The notes under the pieces were generated by a model, which saw only the letters and a program-made list of their open reading frames with translations, had not been told where the DNA came from and searched no databases. From Mycobacterium sp. (lineage in GTDB: Bacteria > Actinomycetota > Actinomycetes > Mycobacteriales > Mycobacteriaceae), in the NCBI RefSeq assembly GCF_004298145.1, contig NZ_SCRH01000006.1, positions 44,735 through 108,734 on the forward strand: a stretch of DNA of 64,000 nt, in the 5' to 3' direction. A program made the translations under genes and the position numbers. Positions 52,845 through 61,929 of the stretch are shown piece after piece. The first letter of the stretch is position 1, and the number at the start of each line of letters is the position of its first letter.

Positions 52845-53999
52845 TCAGCCCGCCGACGGCGGCCGCTGCATCACCGTGCCCGGAAGCTCCGCGCCGTACT
52901 CGATGTCGTCGTAGTCGCGGCCCTTGCGCCGACGGGCGCCACTCGATCCCTGGCCCGGGCGCATCGGGGCCATCGGGAGCATCGGAGGCTGCGCGCCGCC
53001 CGGAGGGAGCGCGGACACCGCGGAGGCGAGCTGCACCGGCGCCTGCGCAGACCCCAACATTCCCACCGTCGCGGGCGGCATCGTCAGCTGTCCCAGCGAA
53101 ATCCCGACACCCAGCGCCGCCCGGGGCGCCAATGACGAACCCGCGGCGCCGACCGTGCTGACCAGTCGCGTCTCCGCCGACAACAGCGCGGCGGCGCCGT
53201 CCGCCAAACCAGGGCCGACGTCGGTGCCCAGCGTCGTGAACGCGTGGGCCGTCGCCAGCTGCGCGCACACACCGAGGATGTTGACCGGATAACCGCCCGC
53301 GGCAAGGCCTTGGTTTGCCCAGGTGTTCCAGTATTTGAACCAGCCGGAGTCGGGATCCAGACCAAAAGCGTTGAAGGCCGCCTGGTTCGTCCCGGAGAGG
53401 GCAGCGGTGGTCTGCACCCCCGAATTGCTCGTGGTCGTCGCTTGCATCATGGTGGCTTGTGTCGCCGCCCCGGCCGGGTTGGTCACCTGGGGCGCCGGTG
53501 AGAACTGGGGCAGTCGCACGGCGCCCGCCGAGGTCGCGGCGTAGCGATACATGGCGGTCGAGTTGTTCACCCACATGGTGTGGTACTCGGCCTCGGTTTC
53601 GGCGATGGCCGGGTAGTTGACCCCGAAGAAGTTGGTGGCCAGCAACATCGCCAGGCGCGCGCGGTTGGCGGCCACCAGCGAGGGATGGACCACCGTCCAG
53701 TGCGTCCACTCGAACGCGGCGGCGACGACCTCCACCGACGCGGCGGTCTGCTGGCATTGCTGCGCGGTGAGACGCAACCAGGCCAGATAGGGTTCCAGCG
53801 CCTGGGCCATCGCCAGCGATGACGGACCGTGCCACGTCGTGGACAGCCACGACAGCTCCGCGGTGTAATTGCTCGCCGCTTGCTCCAGCTCGGCGCTCAA
53901 CTCCTGCCAGAGGCCGGCGGCCTCGATCAGTGACCAAGCGCCGGGTCCGGAATGGATCAGCGCCGAGATGATCTCGGGCGGCAGTATCCCAAAATCCAT
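52845..53999 (-). CDS. PPE family protein (tandem copy 1)
   Basis: A 384-residue PPE protein. The PPE domain spans about 1-175, with LPPEIISALIHSGPG and the WHG turn near residue 56; then a Thr/Ala-rich middle. The region where SVP-subfamily proteins have the SVP motif reads ALGVGISLGQLTMPPATVG. It ends with a charged tail RRRKGRDYDDIEYGAEL and VMQRPPSAG. It is a paralogue of the next gene (54118-55254), with the same layout, separated by 118 bases. No PE gene lies nearby. ATG 53999 opens directly at the PPE motif. Confidence 0.88.
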   Translation of the reverse strand: MDFGILPPEIISALIHSGPGAWSLIEAAGLWQELSAELEQAASNYTAELSWLSTTWHGPSSLAMAQALEPYLAWLRLTAQQCQQTAASVEVVAAAFEWTHWTVVHPSLVAANRARLAMLLATNFFGVNYPAIAETEAEYHTMWVNNSTAMYRYAATSAGAVRLPQFSPAPQVTNPAGAATQATMMQATTTSNSGVQTTAALSGTNQAAFNAFGLDPDSGWFKYWNTWANQGLAAGGYPVNILGVCAQLATAHAFTTLGTDVGPGLADGAAALLSAETRLVSTVGAAGSSLAPRAALGVGISLGQLTMPPATVGMLGSAQAPVQLASAVSALPPGGAQPPMLPMAPMRPGQGSSGARRRKGRDYDDIEYGAELPGTVMQRPPSAG

Positions 54000-54117
54000 G
54001 AACTCTTACCTTGGGGAAGAAGTGGGTGGGGCGAACACCGCGCGCGGGCGCTGGTCGCCGGTGACCGATCCGGTGGATGCGATCGGCGCCCGCAGTCGTG
54101 CGGCGCCAACGTCAATG

Positions 54118-55254
54118 TCATCCGGCCGACGGGTTTCGAGGCATCACTTTGCCTTTGACCTCCCGACCTAAGGCGACGTCCTCGTACTTTTGCTGCTTAC
54201 GTTTTCGCCAGCCGGTGCCCGCCGAGGCCGTCGGCGGCGGCACCATCATCGGCATTATGGGGAATCCTGATTCCGCGGCGGGCAGCGGGGACGCGGCGGA
54301 GGCGAGTTGCACCCCGGTTTGCGTGCCCGGTAACAGCCCCACCACGGCGGGAGGCGCGGTCAGCTTGCCCAGCGAGACGCCGACGCCCAGCGCCCCCGTC
54401 GGCGCTGACGCCCCCGCGCCGATGCCTTTGATCGCATTGGCCAGACTGGCTGTGGTCGCTCCCAGGCCCTCCGACAGGCCCGAGCCGATGTCCCCGCCGA
54501 CGGACGCAACCCCCTGGGCGGTCGCCAACTGCGCCCACACGCCGAGCATGTTGATCGGGAAGCCGGACGAAATGAACTGGTTGCCCCAGGTGCTCGCCCA
54601 GCCGAACCAGCCGGCGTTGGGATCGAAGCTGCTAATACTGTTGCCGAGCGACAGCAGGTTCGGCGCCTGCGTGCCCGAAGAGCTGAGCAGGGCATTGGAC
54701 ACCGCGAGCTGCTGGCTGGCCGTCCCGCTCGGACTGGTGGTCGCCAGCGGCGCATTGAACTGCGACAACCGCGTGGTCGCCTGCGACGACGTCGCCTGAT
54801 AGCGGGTCATCGCCGCCGCGTTGTTCGCCCACATGGTCTGGTATTCGTTTTCGGTCTGGGCGATCGCCGCGGTGTTGGTCCCGAACCGGTTGGTGGCCAG
54901 CAGCTGCATCAGCCGCGTCCGGTTGGCGGTGACGACCGACGGCGGGACCACCGTGGATCGGACGGCGGTGAACGCGGAGGCCGCGGCTTCCGCCGAGGCG
55001 GCCATCTGTGCGGACTGCTGTGCGGTCTCGCGCAGCCAGAGCAGGTAGGGCTGGACGGACTGCAGCATCGCCATCGCCGACGGGCCGTCCCAGGACTCGA
55101 TGAGAGAGGACAACGTGGAGGCATAGGTGGAGACCGAATTCTCCAGCTCGACGGCCAGGCGCTGCCAGGCGCCCGCGGCCTCGATCAGCGAGCCCGCTCC
55201 CGGCCCGGTGTGGATGAGTGTCGAGGTGACCTCAGGGGGTGCCAATAGATCCAT
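54118..55254 (-). CDS. PPE family protein (tandem copy 2)
   Basis: A 378-residue PPE protein with APPEVTSTLIHTGPG at the start, the WDG turn near residue 55, and a middle region rich in Ser/Thr/Gln. The near-C-terminal motif ALGVGVSLGKLTAPPAVVG corresponds to that of the adjacent paralogue, and the tail RKRKQQKYEDVALGREV and VMPRNPSAG matches its tail. The pair looks like a local duplication. Upstream (55274-55290) a GCTGAG/CTCAGC hairpin sits in the leader. ATG 55254. Confidence 0.88.
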   Translation of the reverse strand: MDLLAPPEVTSTLIHTGPGAGSLIEAAGAWQRLAVELENSVSTYASTLSSLIESWDGPSAMAMLQSVQPYLLWLRETAQQSAQMAASAEAAASAFTAVRSTVVPPSVVTANRTRLMQLLATNRFGTNTAAIAQTENEYQTMWANNAAAMTRYQATSSQATTRLSQFNAPLATTSPSGTASQQLAVSNALLSSSGTQAPNLLSLGNSISSFDPNAGWFGWASTWGNQFISSGFPINMLGVWAQLATAQGVASVGGDIGSGLSEGLGATTASLANAIKGIGAGASAPTGALGVGVSLGKLTAPPAVVGLLPGTQTGVQLASAASPLPAAESGFPIMPMMVPPPTASAGTGWRKRKQQKYEDVALGREVKGKVMPRNPSAG

Positions 55255-55633
55255 TACATCTCACAATGCCCACGCTGAGAACAGCTCAGCAAATTTCTGT
55301 TAACCAGGCCGCGAAGAAGCCTTGAACTCTGTACATCGATGCCTGTCACCTGCGGTCGGATCCCTCCCAGTTCGACTGCCGGCTGCTAGGACACCCTATA
55401 CCCCCAGCAACGCACCCTCTCCCTATTTAGTGACCGGGGGAGTTTGCCCGGTCACCAAATAGGAGAAGGGGCCCTCTATCAGACGGCGACCGAGGCGCCG
55501 CGGTTCACGGCGACGATCCGGTCGCCCGGACCGCGCCGCCGCATTTCCCGGGTGAAGTCGGCCGACGGTGACGGTGATGTCCATACGCGCGGGCTACCCG
55601 GTCCCGGCGCGTCCAGGCCGGCAGAGCCCCGGC
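55255..55633. other. 379-base gap between a PPE gene and a CDGP gene
   Basis: No gene is supported here. The gap contains the PPE leader hairpin (55274-55290) and a strong inverted repeat (55418-55466). Then, on the minus strand at 55479-55570, a short frame ends GDRIVAVNRGASVAV, which reads like the end of a decayed protein gene. No promoter was clear. Confidence 0.5.
55418..55466. terminator. Strong inverted repeat downstream of the CDGP gene
   Basis: CTATTTAGTGACCGGG (55423-55438) pairs with CCCGGTCACCAAATAG (55447-55462) with one mismatch, and the stem extends with TCTCC/GGAGA after one bulged C, giving about 20 pairs over an 8-base loop. It lies 168 bases past the end of the CDGP gene. 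Probable terminator, or a mobile palindromic element. Confidence 0.5.
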
Positions 55634-55924
55634 TCAGTCGTCGATGTGCGTCGGTGGGTCGGCGAAGGCGAAATCGGACGGCCGCTGGTCGGGGCCCATC
55701 ACATCGCAGTGCCCGTCGGGCACCAGGTAGGAACTGGCGCCGTTGGGAACAAGGCGGGTCACTGCCACGCAACGTTGCCACGTGCCGTCGGGCTGGACCG
55801 GTCCATCGCACTTGCTGAGAACGGGTCCCCCGTACTGGCAGCCGGCGCCGGCCGGCGCCGCCGAGGCGATCAGCTCCGCGGCCATCAGCAGGGCGGCCAA
55901 TCCTCCGGCGATGCCGCGCTTCAT
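55634..55924 (-). CDS. Small exported CDGP-domain protein
   Basis: A 96-residue protein with a signal peptide (about 1-27; GLAALLMAAELIASAAPAGA) and a mature domain with GGPVLSKCDGPVQPDGTWQRC. The CDGP pattern is seen in a mycobacterial family of small exported proteins with four Cys (here in C, KCDG, QRC and HCD), which suggests two disulfides. Function unknown. The ATG at 55924 opens the signal peptide; upstream sequence to 56128 does not belong. Confidence 0.82.
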   Translation of the reverse strand: MKRGIAGGLAALLMAAELIASAAPAGAGCQYGGPVLSKCDGPVQPDGTWQRCVAVTRLVPNGASSYLVPDGHCDVMGPDQRPSDFAFADPPTHIDD

Positions 55925-56009
55925 GCTTGCCTCCCGACGACCCGACCAGCAAACAATGACGCTACCGCCTATGCCCCGGGTTTGCGTAGGGGTCAGGACA
56001 ACCGAACAC

Positions 56010-56870
56010 TCATGGCTCCACTCGGCGGCTGACGAACTCGCGGCGCTCGCCGGTGCGCGGGTCGGTGAACTCGATGCGCCGTGCCAACAATCGCAGTGGC
56101 GTGCCGAAATCGTCGGCCGCAACGTCAATCACGTTGGGGTACAAGGGGTCACCCTCGATCGGTATCCCCAGCGAGGCCATCTGCACGCGCAGCTGATGGG
56201 TGCGTCCGGTGCGTGGCGTCAGCCGGTAGGGGCCGGCCGGGGACAACAGCTCCACCAGCGTCTCGGCATTGGGCGCACCCGGCTCGCTGACGGCTTGTAG
56301 GTGCCCGCGCCGCTTGATGATTCGGCTTCTCACCACGCGAGGCAACTCCAGCGCCGGGTTGACGGCCGCCCGAGCCAGATACGTCTTGTGCACCAATCCC
56401 CGGGAGAACAGCGTCTGGAACGCGCCGCGCACCTCGCGGCGCGCGGTGAACAGCAGCACGCCCGCGGTCAGCCGGTCCAGCCGGTGCGCCGGGCTCAACT
56501 CGGGCAGCCCCAGCTCCCGGCGCAGCCGCACCAGCGCGGTCTGCGCGACGTGACGTCCGCGCGGCATGGTGGCCAGGAAGTGGGGCTTGTCGACGACCAC
56601 GATGTCGTCGTCGCGGTACAGCACCGAGATGTCGAACGGCACGGGCACCTCGTCGGGGAGCTCGCGGTAGAGGTAGACACTCGCCCCGGTGGGCGCCACG
56701 GTGGCGTCATCGACCACGGCGCCGTCGGCGCACACCACCTCCCCGGCCAGGATCTTCGCGCGGGCCTGCGCGCCGAACCGGGCGGTCAGCTCGGCCAGCA
56801 CCGGTCCGCCCCGGAGCCGTACCCGCGCCGGGCCGAGGCCGTCGCGCACGGGAAGCGGGGCGGGTCTCAA
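56010..56870 (-). CDS. RluA-family pseudouridine synthase (Rv3300c-like)
   Basis: A 286-residue RNA pseudouridine synthase. The catalytic Asp is in the motif HRLDRLTAGVLLFT, with DDDIVVVDKPHFLATMP before it and the RTGRTHQLRVQMASLG signature after. A short N-terminal region lacks a clear S4 domain. RluA-type enzymes modify rRNA or tRNA; the target is unknown. It begins at a TTG that overlaps the glpD2 stop by four bases. In Mtb the gene phoY1 (Rv3301c) lies between these two; it is absent here. Confidence 0.88.
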   Translation of the reverse strand: MRPAPLPVRDGLGPARVRLRGGPVLAELTARFGAQARAKILAGEVVCADGAVVDDATVAPTGASVYLYRELPDEVPVPFDISVLYRDDDIVVVDKPHFLATMPRGRHVAQTALVRLRRELGLPELSPAHRLDRLTAGVLLFTARREVRGAFQTLFSRGLVHKTYLARAAVNPALELPRVVRSRIIKRRGHLQAVSEPGAPNAETLVELLSPAGPYRLTPRTGRTHQLRVQMASLGIPIEGDPLYPNVIDVAADDFGTPLRLLARRIEFTDPRTGERREFVSRRVEP

Positions 56871-58621
56871 TTGAGCGGGACCGGCTCGAGGATTTCGGCG
56901 CGCGCCTCCGGCGCGCTCGCCCGCAACTCGTCGGCCGACACGTCGTCGGGCTGGGCCTGGGACAGCACCTCCGCCTCCACCCGGGCGGTGTAGTTGGCGA
57001 CCTCACGGTCGATGTCCGCGGCGGACCAACCCAGCGCCGGCGCGACCACATTCGCAACCTCGCGCGCGCAGTCGACGCCGCGGTGCGAGTATTCGATGGA
57101 GACACGCATCCGGCGGGCCAGGATGTCCTCCAGATGCAAGGCCCCCTCGGCGGTCACGGCATACAGCGCCTCGACCCTCAGGTAACCCGGCGCCTCCTTG
57201 ATCGGATTGAGCAGGTCAGGATTTTCGGCCGCCAGCGCCAGCACGTCACCGATCAGCGACCCGTAGCGGTCCAGCAGATGGCGCACCCGGTAGGGATGCA
57301 ACCCCTGCAGCTCGGCAACGTGCTCGGCCTGATTGATGAGCGCGAAGTAGCCGTCGGCGCCCAGCAGGCTGACCTTCTCGGTGATCGACGGTGCCACTCG
57401 GGCCGGAATGAATTGGGCCGCGGCATCAATCGCATCCGCGGCCATCACCCGGTAGGTGGTGTACTTACCGCCGGCGATGGCCACCAGTCCCGGCGCGGGC
57501 ACCGCCACGGCGTGCTCGCGGGACAGCTTCGAGGTTTCCTCGCTCTCCCCGGCCAGCAGCGGCCGCAGCCCCGCATACACCCCGTCGATGTCGGCATGGG
57601 TCAACGGGATGGCCAGCACCGTGTTGACGGTCCGCAGGATGTAATCGATGTCGGCCTTGGTGGCCGCGGGATGGGCCAGATCGAGATCCCAGTCGGTGTC
57701 GGTGGTTCCGATGATCCAGTGGCTTCCCCACGGGATGACGAACATCACCGACTTCTCGGTGCGCAGGATGATCGCGACGTCGCTGACGATGCGGTCGCGC
57801 GGGACCACCACGTGCACGCCCTTGGACGCCCGCACCTGAAATCGCCCGCGCTGCTTGGATAATGCCTGGATCTCGTCGGTCCACACGCCGGTCGCGTTGA
57901 CCACGACGTGGCCGCGGACTTCGGTGATCGCGCCGTCCTCGGAGTCGCGGACCCGCACCCCGGTCACCCGATCACCCTCGCGCAGCAGGGCGACGACCTG
58001 GGTGGAGGTCCGCACCACCGCACCATAGTGCGCGGCGGTACGCGCGACGGTCATGGTGTGCCGGGCATCGTCGACAATGGTGTCGTAGTAACGGATTCCA
58101 CCGATCAAGGAGCTGCGCTTGAGGCCCGGGCTCAACCGCAATGCGCCGGCGCGGGTCAAATGCTTTTGCGCCGGAACAGATTTCGCGCCACCCATCCGGT
58201 CGTAGAGAAAAATGCCGGCGGCGATGTACGGACGTTCCCATACGCGGTTGGTCAGCGGAAACAAGAATGGCATCGGCTTGACCAGATGCGGCGCCAGCGC
58301 GGTGAGCGACAGCTCACGCTCGTAGAGCGCCTCGCGCACCAGACCGAACTCCAGTTGTTCGAGGTAGCGCAGGCCGCCGTGGAACATCTTCGACGAGCGG
58401 CTCGAGGTGCCCGAGGCGAAATCGCGCGCTTCCACCAGCGCCACCTTGAGGCCGCGGGTCGCGGCATCCAGCGCGCAGCCCGAACCGACCACGCCACCGC
58501 CGATCACCACCACGTCGAACTGCTCGGTGCCCAGCCGTTCCCACGCCGCCGGTCGCTGCTCGGGCCCCAGCACGGACACCGGCGAGCTTTGCTGGGTGAA
58601 GGGGCGGATCGGATCAGTCAC
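56867..58621 (-). CDS. glpD2: Glycerol-3-phosphate dehydrogenase GlpD2
   Basis: A 584-residue FAD-dependent glycerol-3-phosphate dehydrogenase (Mtb Rv3302c 585 aa) that passes electrons from G3P to the quinone pool at the membrane. FAD site: FDVVVIGGGVVGSGCALDAA. Substrate-side motifs: RSSKMFHGGLRYLEQ, YTTYRVMAADAIDAA. The C-terminal DAO_C domain starts near 400. ATG 58621. Lies between the RluA-like gene (overlap 4 bases) and lpdA (71 bases upstream), probably one operon. Confidence 0.94.
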   Translation of the reverse strand: MTDPIRPFTQQSSPVSVLGPEQRPAAWERLGTEQFDVVVIGGGVVGSGCALDAATRGLKVALVEARDFASGTSSRSSKMFHGGLRYLEQLEFGLVREALYERELSLTALAPHLVKPMPFLFPLTNRVWERPYIAAGIFLYDRMGGAKSVPAQKHLTRAGALRLSPGLKRSSLIGGIRYYDTIVDDARHTMTVARTAAHYGAVVRTSTQVVALLREGDRVTGVRVRDSEDGAITEVRGHVVVNATGVWTDEIQALSKQRGRFQVRASKGVHVVVPRDRIVSDVAIILRTEKSVMFVIPWGSHWIIGTTDTDWDLDLAHPAATKADIDYILRTVNTVLAIPLTHADIDGVYAGLRPLLAGESEETSKLSREHAVAVPAPGLVAIAGGKYTTYRVMAADAIDAAAQFIPARVAPSITEKVSLLGADGYFALINQAEHVAELQGLHPYRVRHLLDRYGSLIGDVLALAAENPDLLNPIKEAPGYLRVEALYAVTAEGALHLEDILARRMRVSIEYSHRGVDCAREVANVVAPALGWSAADIDREVANYTARVEAEVLSQAQPDDVSADELRASAPEARAEILEPVPLN

Positions 58622-58692
58622 GACCTGGACTCCTCACTGAAGAAACTCCCGTCGGTTACTCGTCAGTAGGGGCGTGCTGCCACCAAGGCTAA

Positions 58693-60132
58693 CTAGTCGA
58701 GATCGTCGTGCGCCATCAGCCGCCGCGCCGCCTCGGTGATCGAGCCGGACAGCGACGGGTAGACCGCCAGCGTCTGGGCCAACTCGTTGACGGTGATGCG
58801 GTTCTGCACGGCCACGGCGATCGGCAGGATCAGCTCGGAGGCGATCGGCGCCACCACCACGCCGCCGATGACCACACCGGTGGACTTGCGGCAGAACATT
58901 TTCACGAAGCCCTGCCGCAACCCCGACATCTTTGCCCGCGCGTTGGTGCGCAACGGGAGCATGATCGTCCGTGCCGCCACCGAACCGTCGTCGATCATCG
59001 TTTGCGGCACACCGACGGCGGCGATCTCGGGCCTGGTGAACACCGTCGCCGCCACCGTGCGCAACCGGATCGGGCTGACGCCTTCGCCCAGCGCGTGATA
59101 CATCGCGATGCGGCCCTGCATGGCGGCGACCGAGGCCAGCGGCAGCAGGCCGGTGCAGTCACCGGCGGCGTAGATGCCGGCCACCGATGTCCGCGACACC
59201 CGGTCCACGGTCAGATACCCGCCGCGGCGCAGTTCGATGCCGACCCGCTCCAGGCCCAGGCCGTCGGTGTTGGGCACCGAACCGATGGTCATCAGGGCGT
59301 GGCTGCCCTCCACGGTGCGCCCATCGGCCAGGGTGACCAGCACGCCGTCCTCGGTGCGGGTGACCGAGGCGGCGCGGGCGTTCTTCACCAACTGCACGCC
59401 GCGCTCGGAGAACGCCGCCTCCAGCACCAGCGCGGCGTCGGCGTCCTCGTAGGGCAGCACCCGGTCGCGGCTGGCGACCACCGTCACCGGCACACCCAAT
59501 TCGGTGTAGGCGTGCACGAACTCGGCGCCGGTGACCCCCGACCCGACGACGATGAGGTGCTCGGGCAGCGCCTTGAGGTCGTAGAGCTGGCGCCAGGTCA
59601 GGATGCGCTCACCGTCGGGCACGGCCGACGACAGCACCCGTGGGCTGGCGCCGGTGGCGATCAGCACCACGTCGGCCTCGTACTCGCTGGTGACGGGGCC
59701 GTCGGGCCCCGGATCGGAATGGGTCGCCCTGATGTTGTGGCGGGCCAGCCCGGGCGTCGGGTCGATCAGCTCGCCGCGGCCGGCCACCACGTGCACGCCC
59801 ACGCCCAGCAGCTGGTCGGTGATGTCGGCCGACTGCTCGGTGGCGAGCTGCTTGACCCGGGTGTGGATCTGCGGTAGCGAGAGCTTGGCGTCGTCGATGT
59901 CGATCTCGAACCCCAGCCGCGGCGCCCGGCGCAGCTCGGTGCGCAGCCAGGTCGACGCGATGAACGTCTTGGACGGCACGCAGTCGTCCAGGACGGCCGC
60001 CCCGCCGATGCCCTCGGAGTCGATGACGGTCACATGGACGGCGTCGGGGTGTTCTGGGCGCAACGTGGCGGCCACCAGCGCGGCTTCATAACCGGCCGGG
60101 CCTCCACCGAGGATCACGATGCGGGTCGCCAC
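58693..60132 (-). CDS. lpdA: NAD(P)H quinone reductase LpdA
   Basis: A 479-residue flavoprotein disulfide-reductase relative. The FAD site is VILGGGPAGYEAAL. Only one of the two redox Cys of lipoamide dehydrogenase is present (GGAAVLDDCVPSKTFI), as in Mtb Rv3303c, which reduces quinones and aids survival of oxidative stress. NADH site: LIVVGSGVTGAEFVHA. C-terminal His-Glu pair region is present but altered. The GTG at 60132 (VATRIVIL) agrees with FAD-fold spacing; the upstream frame to 60420 is spurious. Confidence 0.92.
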   Translation of the reverse strand: MATRIVILGGGPAGYEAALVAATLRPEHPDAVHVTVIDSEGIGGAAVLDDCVPSKTFIASTWLRTELRRAPRLGFEIDIDDAKLSLPQIHTRVKQLATEQSADITDQLLGVGVHVVAGRGELIDPTPGLARHNIRATHSDPGPDGPVTSEYEADVVLIATGASPRVLSSAVPDGERILTWRQLYDLKALPEHLIVVGSGVTGAEFVHAYTELGVPVTVVASRDRVLPYEDADAALVLEAAFSERGVQLVKNARAASVTRTEDGVLVTLADGRTVEGSHALMTIGSVPNTDGLGLERVGIELRRGGYLTVDRVSRTSVAGIYAAGDCTGLLPLASVAAMQGRIAMYHALGEGVSPIRLRTVAATVFTRPEIAAVGVPQTMIDDGSVAARTIMLPLRTNARAKMSGLRQGFVKMFCRKSTGVVIGGVVVAPIASELILPIAVAVQNRITVNELAQTLAVYPSLSGSITEAARRLMAHDDLD

Positions 60133-60203
60133 AGCCCCTAACCTAACGAAGCCGGCCGAACGCCGCGCAACGCTCGGGGGAAGACCGTGCCAGCCCGGAC
60201 GTC

Positions 60204-60209
60204 TAAGCT
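60204..60209 (+). promoter_or_regulatory. -10 box (TAAGCT) for the gene at 60216
   Basis: TAAGCT ends six bases before the GTG at 60216, predicting a leaderless message. No ribosome binding site is present. The same layout is seen before accD5 and sseA. Confidence 0.5.
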
Positions 60210-60215
60210 TTCCCC

Positions 60216-60695
60216 GTGCCGCTCTACGCCGCGTACGGGTCGAACATGGATCCCGAGCAGATGCTGAAGCGCGCACCCCATTCGCCGATGGCCGGAACGG
60301 GCTGGCTGCACGGGTGGCGGTTGACGTTCGGGGGCGAGGACATCGGCTGGGAGGGCGCGCTGGCCACCGTCGTCGAGGACCCGGGTGCCAAGGTGTTCGT
60401 CGTCCTTTACGACATGACACCGGCGGACGAGAACAACCTCGACCACTGGGAGGGCTCGGAGTTCGGCGTTCACCAGAAAATCCGGTGCCGGGTCGAGCGC
60501 ATCTCGTCGGACACCACCACCGACCCGGCCCTGGCGTGGCTGTACGTCCTGGATGCGTGGGAGGGCGGACTGCCGTCGGCCCGATACCTGGGAGTCATGG
60601 CGGACGCAGCCGAAATCGCCGGAGCACCAAGCGATTACGTGCACAGTCTGCGCACTCGGCCGGCCCGCAACATCGGCCCGGGGACCTCGACGTAA
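60216..60695 (+). CDS. Gamma-glutamylcyclotransferase-like protein (Rv3304-like)
   Basis: A 159-residue protein of exactly the recalled Mtb Rv3304 length. The N-terminal YAAYGSNMDPEQM is the substrate-binding loop of the GGCT/AIG2 fold. The catalytic Glu position falls in NNLDHWEGSEFG. The fold cyclises gamma-glutamyl groups, releasing 5-oxoproline, but many bacterial members have no proved substrate. A SigA-like -10 (TAAGCT) is upstream. It is divergent from lpdA, with 83 bases between starts. Confidence 0.82.
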   Translation: MPLYAAYGSNMDPEQMLKRAPHSPMAGTGWLHGWRLTFGGEDIGWEGALATVVEDPGAKVFVVLYDMTPADENNLDHWEGSEFGVHQKIRCRVERISSDTTTDPALAWLYVLDAWEGGLPSARYLGVMADAAEIAGAPSDYVHSLRTRPARNIGPGTST

Positions 60696-60759
60696 CCGCG
60701 AGACTGTAACCGGCGACGCGTTCGCCCGAGAGGGAGCGTCGGTAGTTGCAGTCTGGCGA

Positions 60760-61929
60760 CTAAAAGGCCACCGACTGCTCGACGATGTTGGCCATCACCC
60801 GCACCCCGATCGCCAGGGCCCGCTCGTCGAGATTGAACGTCGGCTGGTGCAGGTCCAGCTGTGGTCCCAGCCCCGGCCACACCCCCAACCGGGCCATCGC
60901 GCCGGGGATCTCCTCCAGGTACCAGGAGAAGTCCTCGCCGCCTCCGGACTGGCGGGTGTCGGCCAGCGCGTCGGGGCCGACGGCTTCGATCGCGTGGGTG
61001 AGGATGCGCGTCGAGACGTCCTCGTTGACCACCGGCGGCACGCCGCGCCGGTATTGCAGCGTGTGTTCGATGGCCAGCGGCGCGAGCAGCCCGGACACGG
61101 TCTCGCGGATGATCTCCTCCAGCCCCACCCAGGTCTGCCGGCTCGCGGTGCGCACGGTGCCGGCCAGCACACCGGTCTGGGGGATGGCGTTGGCGGCCAC
61201 CCCGGCGTTGACCGCGCCCCACACCAGCACGGTGCCGTTGCGCGGGTCGATGCGCCGCGACAACACCCCGGGCAGCCCGGTGATCAGCGTGCCGAGCCCG
61301 TACACCAGATCGGCGGTCAGGTGCGGGCGCGAGGTGTGCCCGCCGGGTGAATACAGCGTGATCTCGATCTGGTCGGCCGCCGAGGTGATCGGGCCGTGCC
61401 GGACCGCGATCTTGCCGACCTCCAGCCGGGGATCGCAGTGCAGGGCGAAGATCCGCGATACCCCGTTGATCGCACCGGCCGCGATGGCGTCGATCGCCCC
61501 GCCGGGCATCAATTCCTCGGCAGCCTGGAAGAGCAACCGCACCCCGACCGGCAGCTCGGGCACCGACGCCAGGACCAGGGCGGTCCCCAGCAGGATGGCG
61601 GTGTGTGCGTCATGACCGCAGGCGTGTGCCACATTGGGCATGGTGGACGCGTAGGGGGCGCCGGTGCGTTCGGCCATCGGCAGGGCGTCCATGTCGGCCC
61701 GCAGCGCGATCCGGGGCTCGTGCTCGGGGCCGATGTCACAGACGAGTCCGGTTCCGCCGGGCAAGACCTTCGGGTTGAGTCCCGCTTCGGCCAACCGTTC
61801 GGCGACGAACTGGGTGGTGGCGTACTCCTGCCGGCCCAACTCGGGGTAGCGGTGAATGTGCCGGCGCCATTCGACCAGGTCTGCGTGATGTACACCCAGC
61901 CAGGATTCGGCGGCGTCGGCGAGGCTCAT
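60760..61929 (-). CDS. amiA1: M20-family amidohydrolase AmiA1
   Basis: A 389-residue zinc amidohydrolase, the same length as Mtb Rv3305c. Metal-site motifs: MPNVAHACGHDAHTAILLGTAL (split around HACGHD), FQAAEELMPGGA (Glu-Glu) and the C-terminal SGGGEDFSWYL. The M20D family cleaves N-acyl amino acids; in mycobacteria the substrate is not settled. It overlaps the upstream amiB1 stop by four bases (ATGA), so the two form an operon. Confidence 0.92.
   Translation of the reverse strand: MSLADAAESWLGVHHADLVEWRRHIHRYPELGRQEYATTQFVAERLAEAGLNPKVLPGGTGLVCDIGPEHEPRIALRADMDALPMAERTGAPYASTMPNVAHACGHDAHTAILLGTALVLASVPELPVGVRLLFQAAEELMPGGAIDAIAAGAINGVSRIFALHCDPRLEVGKIAVRHGPITSAADQIEITLYSPGGHTSRPHLTADLVYGLGTLITGLPGVLSRRIDPRNGTVLVWGAVNAGVAANAIPQTGVLAGTVRTASRQTWVGLEEIIRETVSGLLAPLAIEHTLQYRRGVPPVVNEDVSTRILTHAIEAVGPDALADTRQSGGGEDFSWYLEEIPGAMARLGVWPGLGPQLDLHQPTFNLDERALAIGVRVMANIVEQSVAF

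Noticed and set aside
55479..55952. 157-codon minus-strand frame overlapping the CDGP gene
   Set aside because: The CDGP gene in another frame has a clear signal peptide and Cys pattern. Only the last 25 codons, GDRIVAVNRGASVAV, might be a relic, with no recognisable family.
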